NCBI RefSeq assembly: GCF_004331465.1
Contig: NZ_SJKB01000020.1
Span: 40,985-104,984 of the forward strand
Direction: 5' to 3'
Source: Kribbella pittospori
Lineage (GTDB): Bacteria > Actinomycetota > Actinomycetes > Propionibacteriales > Kribbellaceae
Length of the DNA: 64,000 bases
Made by a program: the position numbers and the translations under genes
Part shown: positions 35,806 through 44,857 of the stretch, piece by piece
Position numbering within the stretch: the stretch's first letter is position 1
How the letters are laid out: every line of letters begins with the position of its first letter
The notes under the pieces: model-generated
Database searches by the model: none
Seen by the model: only the letters and a program-made list of their open reading frames with translations
What the model was told of the DNA's origin: nothing

Positions 35806-37730
35806 GTGTAACTCCGTTGGGTGGGACGAACATGGTCGAAGGTCAGCTCTTCCCGATGCAGCACGGGGCGGTCGCCGTGTTCCCAGGCCGCGACATGACT
35901 GAAGCGCGTATCGTCTCGCAGCGCTTCGCCGGCAGCGGTCTGATGCTCCTCCCGGAAGTGCCCGCCACACGATTCCTCGCGCAGCAACGCATCCAGCAGC
36001 ATGAGTTCGGCCAGTTCCAGGAAGTCGGCGACCCGATTGGCCTTCTCCAGCTCCTGGTTGAGCTCCGTTCCCTCGCCCGGGACGCGCACCGAACGCCAGA
36101 ACTCCGCGCGGAGCTCAGGTACGCGTTCCAACGCCGCGCGGAGACCGCTCTCGTTGCGAGACATGCCGCAGTTGTCCCACAGGAGAAGGCCCAGTTCGCG
36201 ATGGAACGAGTCGACAGTGCGCGTCCCGTCGATCGAGAGCAGCCGATCCAGCCGAGCCCGGACGTCGTGCTCTGCCTGGGTGACCGCGGGATGGGTCGAG
36301 ACAACCGCCTCGAAGGTGTTGCTGCCGATGTAGTCGTTGATCGTCGTCGGTACGACGAAGTAGCCGTCGGCGAGGCCTTGCATCAGTGCCGATGCACCCA
36401 GCCGGTTGGCTCCGTGATCGGAGAAGTTCGCCTCGCCGATCACGAACAGCCCGGGAACCGTACTCTGCAGGTCGTAGTCGACCCACAGGCCACCCATCGT
36501 GTAGTGGATCGCCGGGTAGATGCGCATCGGGACCTGGTACGGGTCCTCGGCGGTGATCCGCTGGTACATGTCGAACAGGTTGCCGTAACGGTCCTCGATG
36601 GCCGGCCGACCGAGCTCTTCGATCGCGTCGCCGAAGTCCAGATACACACCCATTCCGCCCGGTCCTACGCCGAACCCGGCATCACAGCGATTCTTCGCGG
36701 CCCGTGACGCGATGTCGCGCGGCACGAGGTTTCCGAAACTCGGATACATCCGTTCCAGGTAGTAGTCCCGCTCCTCCATCGGGATCTGGTCCGGCCGCCT
36801 CGTGTCACCCTGAACCTTCGGCACCCAGATCCGCCCGTCGTTGCGCAACGACTCGCTCATCAGCGTCAACTTGGACTGATGATCGCCGGAGCGAGGAATG
36901 CAGGTGGGATGGATCTGGGTGAAGCAGGGGTTCGCGAAGTAGGCGCCGCGGCGGTGTGCCCGCCAGATCGCACTCGCATTCGAGCCCTTCGCGTTGGTGG
37001 ACAGGTAGAAGACGTTGCCGTAGCCACCGGTTGCCAGGACGACGCCGTCGGCGAGATGAGTCGTGATCCGGCCGGTCACCAGGTTCCGGGCGATGATTCC
37101 CCGGGCACGGCCGCCGACGACGATCAGATCCAGCATCTCCGTCCGCGCATGCAGCTCCACCCGGCCGGCATCGATCTGCCGGGAGAGCGCTTGGTACGCG
37201 CCGAGCAGCAACTGTTGTCCCGTCTGACCACGGGCGTAGAAGGTGCGCTGCACCTGCACGCCGCCGAACGAGCGCGTGTCCAGCAGACCGCCGTACTCAC
37301 GTGCGAAGGGCACACCTTGTGCGACGGCTTGGTCGATGATCTGCGCTGAGATCTCCGCGAGCCTGTACACATTGCTTTCTCGTGACCGGAAGTCGCCGCC
37401 CTTGACGGTGTCGTAGAACAGCCGGTCAACCGAGTCGCCGTCGTTGCGATAGTTCTTCGCCGCATTGATGCCGCCTTGCGCAGCGACCGAGTGAGCACGG
37501 CGCGGCGAGTCCTGGAAGCAGAACTGCACCACGTCGTACCCCTGCTCGGCCAAGGTCGCGCCGGCCGAGGCACCGGCGAGACCGGTACCGACCACGATGA
37601 TCCGGTGTTTGCGACGGTTGGCCGGGTTCACCAGCTTCGCCGTGAAGCGTCGTTCGTCCCAGCGTCGCTCGAGCGCTACGTCCGGCGCCTTCGTGTCGGA
37701 GATCGGAGACCCGACGAGATGCTCCATCAT
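35802..37730 (-). CDS. sdhA: Succinate dehydrogenase/fumarate reductase flavoprotein subunit
   Basis: 642-residue catalytic subunit with covalently bound FAD. The FAD motif VVGTGLAGASAGA is at about 48-60, the flavinylation histidine is in RRAHSVAAQGGINAAKNY at about 80-97, the TQIHPTCIP active-site strand follows, and the LFVIGEANFSDHGANRLG block is near 440. The long family form fits the Bacteroidetes/actinobacterial type. ATG 37730 is two bases after the sdhC stop, with GAGG overlapping; ATG 37727 is the alternative. Confidence 0.95.
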   Translation of the reverse strand: MMEHLVGSPISDTKAPDVALERRWDERRFTAKLVNPANRRKHRIIVVGTGLAGASAGATLAEQGYDVVQFCFQDSPRRAHSVAAQGGINAAKNYRNDGDSVDRLFYDTVKGGDFRSRESNVYRLAEISAQIIDQAVAQGVPFAREYGGLLDTRSFGGVQVQRTFYARGQTGQQLLLGAYQALSRQIDAGRVELHARTEMLDLIVVGGRARGIIARNLVTGRITTHLADGVVLATGGYGNVFYLSTNAKGSNASAIWRAHRRGAYFANPCFTQIHPTCIPRSGDHQSKLTLMSESLRNDGRIWVPKVQGDTRRPDQIPMEERDYYLERMYPSFGNLVPRDIASRAAKNRCDAGFGVGPGGMGVYLDFGDAIEELGRPAIEDRYGNLFDMYQRITAEDPYQVPMRIYPAIHYTMGGLWVDYDLQSTVPGLFVIGEANFSDHGANRLGASALMQGLADGYFVVPTTINDYIGSNTFEAVVSTHPAVTQAEHDVRARLDRLLSIDGTRTVDSFHRELGLLLWDNCGMSRNESGLRAALERVPELRAEFWRSVRVPGEGTELNQELEKANRVADFLELAELMLLDALLREESCGGHFREEHQTAAGEALRDDTRFSHVAAWEHGDRPVLHREELTFDHVRPTQRSYT

Positions 37731-37732
37731 CC

Positions 37733-38434
37733 TCAGCCCACCAATCCGGTCATCACGCCGATCGGGACGGTCATGAAGCCGACGGTGATCATGACGGCCA
37801 CCGTCGTACCGAGGATTCTGATCCGGCGGCCGGCCAAGCCGAGCGTGCGCGCCGCGCTCGTGAGGCCATGATCGAGATGGAGCCCGAGCATCACAAGTGC
37901 CACGAAGTAGATGACATTGACCCACCAGACACTGAAGTCGGCGACGACGTTGTGGTACGGCTCACCCTGGACGTAATCCCGGTTGGCGACACCGACGGTC
38001 AGGTCGAGCAGGTGCCAGACGACGAAGACGGCCAGCGTCGCGCCGCCCCAGCGCATCGTGCTGGGCGCAAAGCCTCGTGCGCTCCGGCTGCGACCGTGTC
38101 GGTACCGGATCGGTCGTGCGCGGCGATCTCTCAGAGTCAGCTGTGCGGCGGAGACGATGTGCAGCACCACTGCGACCATCAGTACGACGCGCGTGATCCA
38201 CAAGAACACGCCGAAGGGAAGTACAGGCTCGCCGAACTCGCGCAGCCAGGCCGCGTAGTCGTTCATGGCGCCGGCGCCGAGGAAGACTTTCAGGTTGCCC
38301 AGCATGTGCGCGAACAGGTAGGCGACCAGCAGCAGGCCGGTCACCGCCATCACCGCCTTCTTCCCGATCGTCGAGGCCCAGAACCGGGTGATCGACGTAC
38401 GCGTTCGCGGCTGAACAGCGAGATCCCTTGACAC
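37733..38434 (-). CDS. sdhC: Succinate dehydrogenase cytochrome b558 membrane subunit
   Basis: 233 residues with five membrane helices, the single-anchor b558 type that binds two hemes and quinone. Heme-ligand candidates are in YLFAHMLGNLK (about 39-49), VLHIVSAAQL (about 90-99), VVWHLLDLTVG (about 138-148) and LGLHLDHGLTSA (about 182-193), four histidines spread over four helices as the family requires. GTG 38434 opens the sdhCAB operon, divergent from a LysR regulator. Confidence 0.9.
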   Translation of the reverse strand: MSRDLAVQPRTRTSITRFWASTIGKKAVMAVTGLLLVAYLFAHMLGNLKVFLGAGAMNDYAAWLREFGEPVLPFGVFLWITRVVLMVAVVLHIVSAAQLTLRDRRARPIRYRHGRSRSARGFAPSTMRWGGATLAVFVVWHLLDLTVGVANRDYVQGEPYHNVVADFSVWWVNVIYFVALVMLGLHLDHGLTSAARTLGLAGRRIRILGTTVAVMITVGFMTVPIGVMTGLVG

Positions 38435-38493
38435 GCGTCCGACGGTAGGACCGCCGGCGATCAGAGGGCAAAGACAGTTTCGATCTGGCCGTC

Positions 38494-38515
38494 ATAGCCG
38501 ATGCCTATGATAGGC
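38494..38515. promoter_or_regulatory. LysR-type operator in the sdhC/lysR divergent region
   Basis: ATAG (38494-38497) and CTAT (38505-38508) form the classical T-N11-A LysR box. It overlaps a perfect 13-base palindrome GCCTATGATAGGC (38503-38515) that ends three bases before the LysR ATG. The position lets the regulator control both itself and sdhCAB. Confidence 0.7.
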
Positions 38516-38517
38516 GG

Positions 38518-39453
38518 ATGCAGCTCCACCAACTCGCCTATTTCGTGGCTGTCGCCGACACGCGGCATTTCACCCATGCCGCCGAACTCCTGCGCATCGC
38601 GCAGCCCTCGGTGTCGCAGCAGGTGCGCGCACTCGAGCGAGATGTCGGGGCCGAACTCTTCCACCGGATCCGGGGGAATCTGTCCCTGACCGAGGCAGGC
38701 GAGACCCTGCTGCCGATTGCCCGGCGCATCCTGGCTGACACAGAAACGGCGTACCGGTCCGTGCGGGAACTCGACGAGTTGCATCGCGGCCGCGTGCGCC
38801 TGGGCGCCACCCCCAGCCTGTGCACCGGGCTGTTGCCCACAATGCTCGCCGGGTTTCGAACTGCCTATCCTGGGATCGATCTCACACTGCGCGAGAGTGG
38901 CTCACGGGATCTGCAGAACGACGTGTCGGAAGGTCTGCTCGATCTCGCGATGATCGTCGACTCCCGGCTGCGAGACCATGGCCGACTCGCCACGCAACCA
39001 CTGTTCGTCGAGGAACTCGTCGTGATCTCCGCAAAGAACCGACCGGCGCCGGTACGACGAGCCAGGATGAAGATCCTCGACCTCGAAGGCCGCCCACTGG
39101 TGATGTTCCGAGGCGGCTACGACCTCCGCGACGCCACGGTCGACGCCTGCCGCGCCGAGGGTTTCGAACCCTCCTTCGCCATCGAGGGCGGCGAGATGGA
39201 CGCCGTCCTCGAGTGTGTGGACGCCGGCATGGGAATCGCGGTCGTGCCGAGCACCGTCGCGAAGGACAGGTTCCGCGTCACCCGCTTCGAAGCTCCAGGC
39301 CTCAGCCGAGTGGTTCGCCTCACGTACCGCGAAGAAATCAAACCCTCCAAGGCCGTCCTAGCCCTCCACAACACGATCACCAACCACCTGGCCAACGCCG
39401 CCCTCCTCCCCCGCGGAACCCGCCCCTTGGTCAAGCGCCCCGAGCCGGCGTGA
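38518..39453 (+). CDS. LysR-family transcriptional regulator, probable sdh regulator
   Basis: 311 residues. The N-terminal helix-turn-helix is HFTHAAELLRIAQPSVSQQVRALE (positions about 17-40, recognition helix PSVSQQVRAL); the rest is the two-lobed effector domain (RVRLGATPSLCTGLLP onward). Actinobacteria often place such a LysR gene divergently beside this kind of sdhCAB set. The ligand is not evident from sequence. The overlap of its own start with the operator suggests autoregulation. Confidence 0.9.
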   Translation: MQLHQLAYFVAVADTRHFTHAAELLRIAQPSVSQQVRALERDVGAELFHRIRGNLSLTEAGETLLPIARRILADTETAYRSVRELDELHRGRVRLGATPSLCTGLLPTMLAGFRTAYPGIDLTLRESGSRDLQNDVSEGLLDLAMIVDSRLRDHGRLATQPLFVEELVVISAKNRPAPVRRARMKILDLEGRPLVMFRGGYDLRDATVDACRAEGFEPSFAIEGGEMDAVLECVDAGMGIAVVPSTVAKDRFRVTRFEAPGLSRVVRLTYREEIKPSKAVLALHNTITNHLANAALLPRGTRPLVKRPEPA

Positions 39454-39543
39454 CATGGCGTCGGCGCTCGTCGAGCGTGTGGACCGTGTGTAGGCAATCG
39501 GTCCCAGACTGTTGAAGTCCGGAGCCAACCGCCGGATGATGCT

Positions 39544-39559
39544 GAGGGTTTTGACCCTC
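39544..39559 (+). terminator. Small hairpin between lysR and the S15 peptidase
   Basis: GAGGGT (39544-39549) and ACCCTC (39554-39559) with loop TTTG. It lies 90 bases after the lysR stop and 28 before the peptidase start; it may end lysR transcription or be a leader hairpin. Too short to be sure. Confidence 0.35.
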
Positions 39560-39586
39560 GGGGGAACGCGCAAGGAGACGAGACCG

Positions 39587-41713
39587 ATGAGAAATCGACT
39601 TCTGGCGGCGGCGGGGGCAGCCGCTCTGGCCGCGGCGGTGGCAGCGAGCCCCGCGTCGGCACTGGCAGCCCGCACTCTCACGACCGCACCGACGCCTGCG
39701 GTCCCGACGTTCGTGAACGGCCTCTCCCAGGCCGTCTTCTCGACGAACGCCGCCGACTGGTACAGCGGTGAGGTCTGGGTCCAGGCACCCTTCGACAGCG
39801 ACAACGACGGCAAGCTCGACCGGATCCACGCCGACTTCACCGCGCCCGGCGAGGTACGCACGACCGGTCTGAAGGTACCGGTCATCTTCGAGGACAGCCC
39901 GTACTACGCGGGTACGGCGAACGACTACTTCAACTGGGGCGTCGACCACGAGCTCGGTTCACCGCCGGCGACGCGGCCGGCGACACCGCTGTGGACGCCA
40001 CGCAACACCAGTCCCACGATCAGCACCATCTACGAGTCGACCTGGGTGCCGCGCGGCTTTGCCGTCGTGCACGCGGAGTCACCGGGGACCGGTCACTCCG
40101 ACGGCTGCCCGACCTCGGGCGGCACGAACGAGACGCTGGCCGCCAAGGCTGTGATCGACTGGCTCAACGGCCGGGCGCCGGCGTACACGACACAGACCGG
40201 CGACACTGCGGTGACCGCGGACTGGACGACCGGCAAGGTCGGCATGATGGGTACGTCGTACAACGGGACGATCCCGGAGGCCGTGGCGACCACCGGTGTC
40301 GAGGGGCTCGAGGCCATCGTGCCGATCTCGGCCATCTCGGACTGGTACGACTACTACCGCGCCAACGGCATGGTGCGGGCGCCACACTCCTCGTCCAACC
40401 CGACCGGTAACAACAACGCATTCCAGGGCGAGGACCTCGACGTACTCGCGGACGTCGTCTACTCACGCCTGGACGAGACCGGGCCACGGACGATCTGCCG
40501 GCCCGAGATCGACTACCTCGAGGCGCACATCGATCGGGCCACCGGCAACCGCAGCGGGTTCTGGCAGGAGCGCAACTACATGAAGGACGTCGACAACGTC
40601 CACGCTGCCGCTCTGATTGCCCATGGCAACAACGACTTCAACGTGATGACCAAGAACGCGGCGCAGTTCCTCGCGGCGCTCAAGAAGCGCGATGTGCCGC
40701 ACATGTTCTACTTCCACCAGGGCGGCCACGGTGGCGCGCCGCCCGACGTACTGATCAACTACTGGTTCACCCGCTACCTGTACGGCGTACAGAACGGCGT
40801 CGAGTCGCTGCCGCGTTCATGGGTCGTCCGTGAAGCAGCGTCCTGCCCGCCGCGCCAGTCGACGGCGACCGGTGACCAGTCGAACACCGCGACGCTGACT
40901 GTGGCGGACACCAGCCCGTTCCGGATCGGCTTCGTGCTGACGGTCCCGCAGACGAACGCCGACGGCACGATCTCGAACACGACGCGGATGATCACGGACA
41001 TCCCGGACTCCACGCACCTGGTGCTGGTGTCAGCGGTGGCCACGGCGGCCGGCCAGAAGGTCGCCAACGGCACAGTGGTCAACCTCGTCTGCGGCAATGC
41101 CAACCCGACCCCGTACGCCGAATGGCCTGATCCCGCCTCGAGCGACGTCGAACTGCACCCCACCCCCGGGGCCCCGGCGCGCGGCGGACTGACTCTCACT
41201 CCACAGGGCCAGAAGGGCGTGACGGAGACGCTGACCGATGATGCGTCGATCGCGGCGCTCACCTCGGCGAACACGGCCTCGTCGAACGTGCGCCTGGTCT
41301 ACCAGACCCCGGCGCTCCAGCAGGCCGTCCGGATCAGCGGTACGCCGACCGTCTCGCTGGAGATGGCCTTCAGCAAGTCGAAGGCGAACCTGACCGCCGC
41401 GCTGGTCAGCTACCCACCGACCGGCAACGGCACGATTCTCACCCGCGGCTGGATCGATCCCGCCAACCGCACCACCGATCACGCCGACAACCCGGTCAGG
41501 CCGGGCCGGATGTACAAGATCGACTTCGACCTGCAGCCGAAGGACACCGTCGTACCGGCCGGGAACCGACTCGCACTGATGGTCGTCTCCAGCGACCGCG
41601 ACTTCACAGTCCGCCCGGCCGCCGGCACCCAACTGACCCTCGACCTACGCAACAGCTCACTCACCATCCCAGTAGTCGGCGGCTCTTCGAAGCTACGAGG
41701 CGCCATCGGCTGA
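39587..41713 (+). CDS. Secreted Xaa-Pro dipeptidyl-peptidase-like enzyme (S15/CocE)
   Basis: 708 residues with a signal peptide (MRNRLLAAAGAAALAAAVAAS, cleavage likely after SALA). The catalytic domain has Ser in GTSYNG (about 222), Asp in HGNNDFNV (about 348) and His in GGHGGAP (about 383). The C-terminal jelly-roll (from about 520) is the X-Pro dipeptidyl-peptidase lid. Between them, about residues 422-505, an extra beta-rich stretch (ATLTVADTSPFRIGFVL, STHLVLVSAV) is inserted. ATG 39587 has AAGGAG nine bases upstream. Extracellular peptide or ester hydrolysis; substrate unknown. Confidence 0.88.
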   Translation: MRNRLLAAAGAAALAAAVAASPASALAARTLTTAPTPAVPTFVNGLSQAVFSTNAADWYSGEVWVQAPFDSDNDGKLDRIHADFTAPGEVRTTGLKVPVIFEDSPYYAGTANDYFNWGVDHELGSPPATRPATPLWTPRNTSPTISTIYESTWVPRGFAVVHAESPGTGHSDGCPTSGGTNETLAAKAVIDWLNGRAPAYTTQTGDTAVTADWTTGKVGMMGTSYNGTIPEAVATTGVEGLEAIVPISAISDWYDYYRANGMVRAPHSSSNPTGNNNAFQGEDLDVLADVVYSRLDETGPRTICRPEIDYLEAHIDRATGNRSGFWQERNYMKDVDNVHAAALIAHGNNDFNVMTKNAAQFLAALKKRDVPHMFYFHQGGHGGAPPDVLINYWFTRYLYGVQNGVESLPRSWVVREAASCPPRQSTATGDQSNTATLTVADTSPFRIGFVLTVPQTNADGTISNTTRMITDIPDSTHLVLVSAVATAAGQKVANGTVVNLVCGNANPTPYAEWPDPASSDVELHPTPGAPARGGLTLTPQGQKGVTETLTDDASIAALTSANTASSNVRLVYQTPALQQAVRISGTPTVSLEMAFSKSKANLTAALVSYPPTGNGTILTRGWIDPANRTTDHADNPVRPGRMYKIDFDLQPKDTVVPAGNRLALMVVSSDRDFTVRPAAGTQLTLDLRNSSLTIPVVGGSSKLRGAIG

Positions 41714-41746
41714 ACCCGCCCAGACCTTGCCATAAGCAACCTGAAC

Positions 41747-41774
41747 GGCCGCCTCCGCACCCGCGGAGGCGGCC
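41747..41774. terminator. Strong hairpin after the S15 peptidase
   Basis: A 12-base perfect stem (41747-41758 with 41763-41774) and the loop ACCC, 33 bases after the stop. Very GC-rich, without a T tract. Confidence 0.8.
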
Positions 41775-41854
41775 GTCCATGCTGTTTCGATTCCGCGAAC
41801 GCCTTGGTTGGCATCGCCCGCGACACACGAGCAGCCACGTATGGCTTGCACAGT

Positions 41855-41984
41855 TCCCGTCTAGGGCATCTTCCGACGAATCCAGCACCCCGCGGAACCG
41901 CTGATCGAGCTTCCTCAACTCGGCGGTCATCGACACGACTTGTTGGACGTCTGATTCGGTGATCACCGGATGCACTGCGGCCAC
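41855..41984 (-). pseudogene. Remnant of an XRE/helix-turn-helix regulator
   Basis: The first 40 residues from GTG 41984 (SDVQQVVSMTAELRKLDQRF and a little beyond) resemble the middle of actinobacterial regulators that carry an ...LRxLDxRxGG... segment after their DNA-binding domain. The frame then loses any likeness and runs into the terminator region. Only a fragment; nothing upstream restores a complete domain. The rest of this gap, up to 42343, shows no gene. Confidence 0.3.
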
Positions 41985-42343
41985 GCTACTGGGGAACTCG
42001 GGCAGCCAGTTCCTTTCGTGGTGGGAAGGTCAGACGGCTTGGGTGACGTAGGCGGGCGCGCGGTCCATCCACTCAGTGCGTGTACGGCAGGCAGTCAAGC
42101 CAACCTCGTCTCGGAGGACCTCCGCGCGTCGGCGTCGATGTAGGTCGTCGGATGTCCCAAGAGGTCGGCGACGGCCGGCGAGAGGTACCGCGGACCGTCT
42201 CTCCGGCGGTCATATCCTCAAGACGGATCGCGAGTTTGGTCACGGTGTGTTCACGATTCCGCTCTCGCAGGGTGACGGGATTGCTCCTGGAGACCGGCGC
42301 GGTGATCCTCTGCCTATCTATTCTTGTTTCTAGGGGGCCGGAA

Positions 42344-42844
42344 ATGAGCGAATCAAGGAGCCGCGCAATCGCGCTCGATTTCCTGGAAAGGGCAGGCTGG
42401 TCAGCCGGGCAGCTGTTCTTCGCGACGTTACTCGCGGGTGGTACCGCGGTCGCTGTCACTGATCTTCCGTGGAAGTACGCAGGGACGCTCGCAATCGGCG
42501 CAGCGGTATCGTCTCTCGTCCTCACAATCTTGCAGTACTTGGGCAAGGATCGGATGACAAACCTCGGTTTCTGGCCGGATACAGTCGTGCGCCTGCTGAA
42601 GACGTTCCTCGCCTCACTGGCGGCGTCATTCGGCGCCGGCGTCTTCAACGTCTTCACGTTCGAATGGGAGACGGCGTTGAACTTGGCGTTCCTCGCCACG
42701 ATCGGGGCTCTCGGCAAGGGTCTGCTTGCCCGCGAGCCAAAGTCGGAGACCAGGGAGCCAAGTCCCTCGACGCTACCAACGGAGACATACGCGACAGCTG
42801 TCGAAGCTCCGGAACAAGCCACACCGGTACAAGCCGCTGTCTGA
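42344..42844 (+). CDS. Holin-like membrane protein, tandem r1t-type repeat
   Basis: 166 residues, four membrane helices. Two halves have the same plan: an aromatic/acidic start, a helix, a short loop with a W/F-E/P turn, and a second helix (WSAGQLFFATLLAGGTAVAV then WKYAGTLAIGAAVSSLVLTI; FWPDTVVRLLKTFLASLAAS then WETALNLAFLATIGALGKGL). The second half fits the actinophage r1t-type holin pattern (FW-D..ER..KTF.Q....LGA). Ends in a polar acidic tail. ATG 42344 has AGGGGG seven bases upstream. Holins make membrane holes; with no phage genes around, a chromosomal holin-like effector or relic is possible. Confidence 0.6.
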   Translation: MSESRSRAIALDFLERAGWSAGQLFFATLLAGGTAVAVTDLPWKYAGTLAIGAAVSSLVLTILQYLGKDRMTNLGFWPDTVVRLLKTFLASLAASFGAGVFNVFTFEWETALNLAFLATIGALGKGLLAREPKSETREPSPSTLPTETYATAVEAPEQATPVQAAV

Positions 42845-43312
42845 CTGGCTACACACGTGGCATAGTCAAGATCGCTCCGCGGGTCCACTGGAAGCAGAGC
42901 CAGAAGACGAGGAGCCATAGTCTGCCCTGATACCTCAATCAAGTCGGCCAGACCACGACTCCCATCGACCAATACTCCACACTCCTTGCCAAATCCTCTC
43001 AGGGTCGGCCTTCGCGTGGTGATGCCAAAGAATCGATTGACCAATTACAACCGAATGATCGGGCAACAGCGGCATTCTTGGCAATGGTCTTGCCATCGCG
43101 AGACGAAGCGCGCACAGTTCAAGCAAGGGATGCAAGGGGGCACGGGGTGAGCACACGTCGGGGTGTTGTCAGTCTGCCATGGGGAAACGCGGCTGCCGCA
43201 CGGCACCGGCCGAGGACAGCGATGCGGCGGCGACCATGGATCGACCTTGCGTCGCCGATGACGATGGTTGCAGGCACTGGCCGACTGACACTTGCGATCG
43301 GGGTGAGCGGTC
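42845..43312. other. Gap of 468 bases between the holin-like gene and the peptidase operon
   Basis: No supported gene. A weak plus-strand frame from GTG 43147 to 43320 (57 Arg-rich residues) ends with an overlap on the peptidase ATG but has no family likeness, so I leave it out. The promoter of the peptidase operon is expected here. Confidence 0.5.
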
Positions 43313-44857
43313 ATGGCTGATCCGCTGGCCAAGGTCCAGCTTCTCATCCAGGACGGCGCGGTGAGCCTCGACGACGCGACCGGTCACGGCATCGAACTCG
43401 GCAGCGAGAACAAAGTTCTACGCATAGCCGAGTTCCACAACGATCGCTTCGTTGACGGGCCCGCTTGCCGCCGGGTCGCAGTGGTCGACTTCGACCCGAA
43501 GACAGGCTTGCCGCTGCCCGCGGCCGCGCGCTTCGTCCCGTCGAAACCGGGGTCAACGCTCGGCGCATTCCCGTATGACGGTGATCCGACGTCGGCCTCG
43601 ACGATCGCCGTCAACGCGTTCGGGATCGTCTTCCAGACAATCAGGATGTTCGAAGGGCCTGAAGCCTTGGGGCGCCAGGTGTCGTGGGCGTTCGGCAGCG
43701 ACCAGCTGCTGATTGTTCCGCGGGCAGGCGAATGGGAGAACTCCTACTACGAACGCGCGACCCGGAGCCTCCAGTTCTTCTTTTTCCTGTCCGCCGCCAA
43801 CAAGACGATCTATCTGGCCCTGAGTCGCGACATCGTCGCGCACGAGTGCGGGCATGCCTTGCTCGATGCCGTCGTACCTTCCCTCTACGACAGCTCGACT
43901 CCCCAGTCGCTCGCGATCCACGAAGCCGTTGCAGACCAGATCGCCGTACTGATGGCCTTGGACAGTGGCACCCTGCGCACTGATGTTCTGAAGCGATCCG
44001 ACAACTCCCTGGACGGATCCAACGCCTTCAGCAGCATCGCCGAGGAGTTCGGCCGGTCTACCCCGGGGCCTGGCGGCATCGCGCGTACAGCGCTCAGAGA
44101 CCTGGCAAACAGCGCGACCCTGCCAGATCTCGCCGGCACCGGACCGCATGAACTCAGCACCCTGCTGTCCGGGATCTTCTACGACACACTCCGCTCGATC
44201 TTCGCCACGCGCTACACCACCGAACTGAACAAGTCAGACAAAACCGGCACCAAGAGAGTCCGCGACCGGGCAGCGAACAAGGCCCTCGGGACAGCACACA
44301 TCATGTTTCGTAGACTTCTGCTTCGTGGCATCGATTACCTCCCGCCTGGTGAACTCACATTCGCCGACGTGGGCCGGGCGATCATCGCCGCCGACGTAGC
44401 CGCATATGCCGACGGGAAGACCGGCGCCGCCGAGCGGGAGAGGCTCGCAGAGCGCTTCGTCACCCGGCTGGTCGTCCGGGGCGTGAAGGACCTCGACACC
44501 ACTCGCCCGCCCGAGCTCGACGTGGCCACCGACAGACTCGACGAGCTGAAGGACAGCGACTGGGCAGCCTACGGGTACGTCGAGACGCACCGCGAGCTGC
44601 TGGGGATCCCGCCCGACGCATCGTTCACGGTGCTGCCTCGAGTGGACAGCACCAAGGTCACCGGGCCGATCGCGAACGGCAAGAGGCCAACGCAACGTGA
44701 ACTCATCCTCAAAGTCGCCTGGAACGTCGGTGGTTCGAAACGGCCGATGCCGGCGGGGGCCACGGTCAGCCTGCGATGGGATGACGGACGGTGCCTCGCC
44801 CTCGTGGCCAGCGAGGTCGCACTCAAGACTCGTCACGAGGGGCACGACGATGGATGA
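43313..44857 (+). CDS. Zinc metallopeptidase-like protein (gluzincin pattern)
   Basis: 514-residue soluble protein, not assigned to a named family. The active-site helix HECGHALLD is at about 177-185 and a second helix IHEAVADQIAV at about 202-212. HExxH followed by a downstream E-x-x-x-D is the gluzincin (thermolysin-like) metal-binding pattern. No signal peptide, so it should act inside the cell. The C-terminal third (from about 400) carries conserved charged segments (VLPRVDSTKV, TQRELILKVAWNVGG) that may form a substrate or partner domain. It overlaps the next gene, an MBL-fold hydrolase, by eight bases, which implies a joint function. Confidence 0.7.
   Translation: MADPLAKVQLLIQDGAVSLDDATGHGIELGSENKVLRIAEFHNDRFVDGPACRRVAVVDFDPKTGLPLPAAARFVPSKPGSTLGAFPYDGDPTSASTIAVNAFGIVFQTIRMFEGPEALGRQVSWAFGSDQLLIVPRAGEWENSYYERATRSLQFFFFLSAANKTIYLALSRDIVAHECGHALLDAVVPSLYDSSTPQSLAIHEAVADQIAVLMALDSGTLRTDVLKRSDNSLDGSNAFSSIAEEFGRSTPGPGGIARTALRDLANSATLPDLAGTGPHELSTLLSGIFYDTLRSIFATRYTTELNKSDKTGTKRVRDRAANKALGTAHIMFRRLLLRGIDYLPPGELTFADVGRAIIAADVAAYADGKTGAAERERLAERFVTRLVVRGVKDLDTTRPPELDVATDRLDELKDSDWAAYGYVETHRELLGIPPDASFTVLPRVDSTKVTGPIANGKRPTQRELILKVAWNVGGSKRPMPAGATVSLRWDDGRCLALVASEVALKTRHEGHDDG

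Noticed and set aside
43147..43320. A 57-residue frame overlapping the peptidase start
   Set aside because: Very Arg-rich, without secondary-structure pattern or family; the overlap alone is weak evidence.
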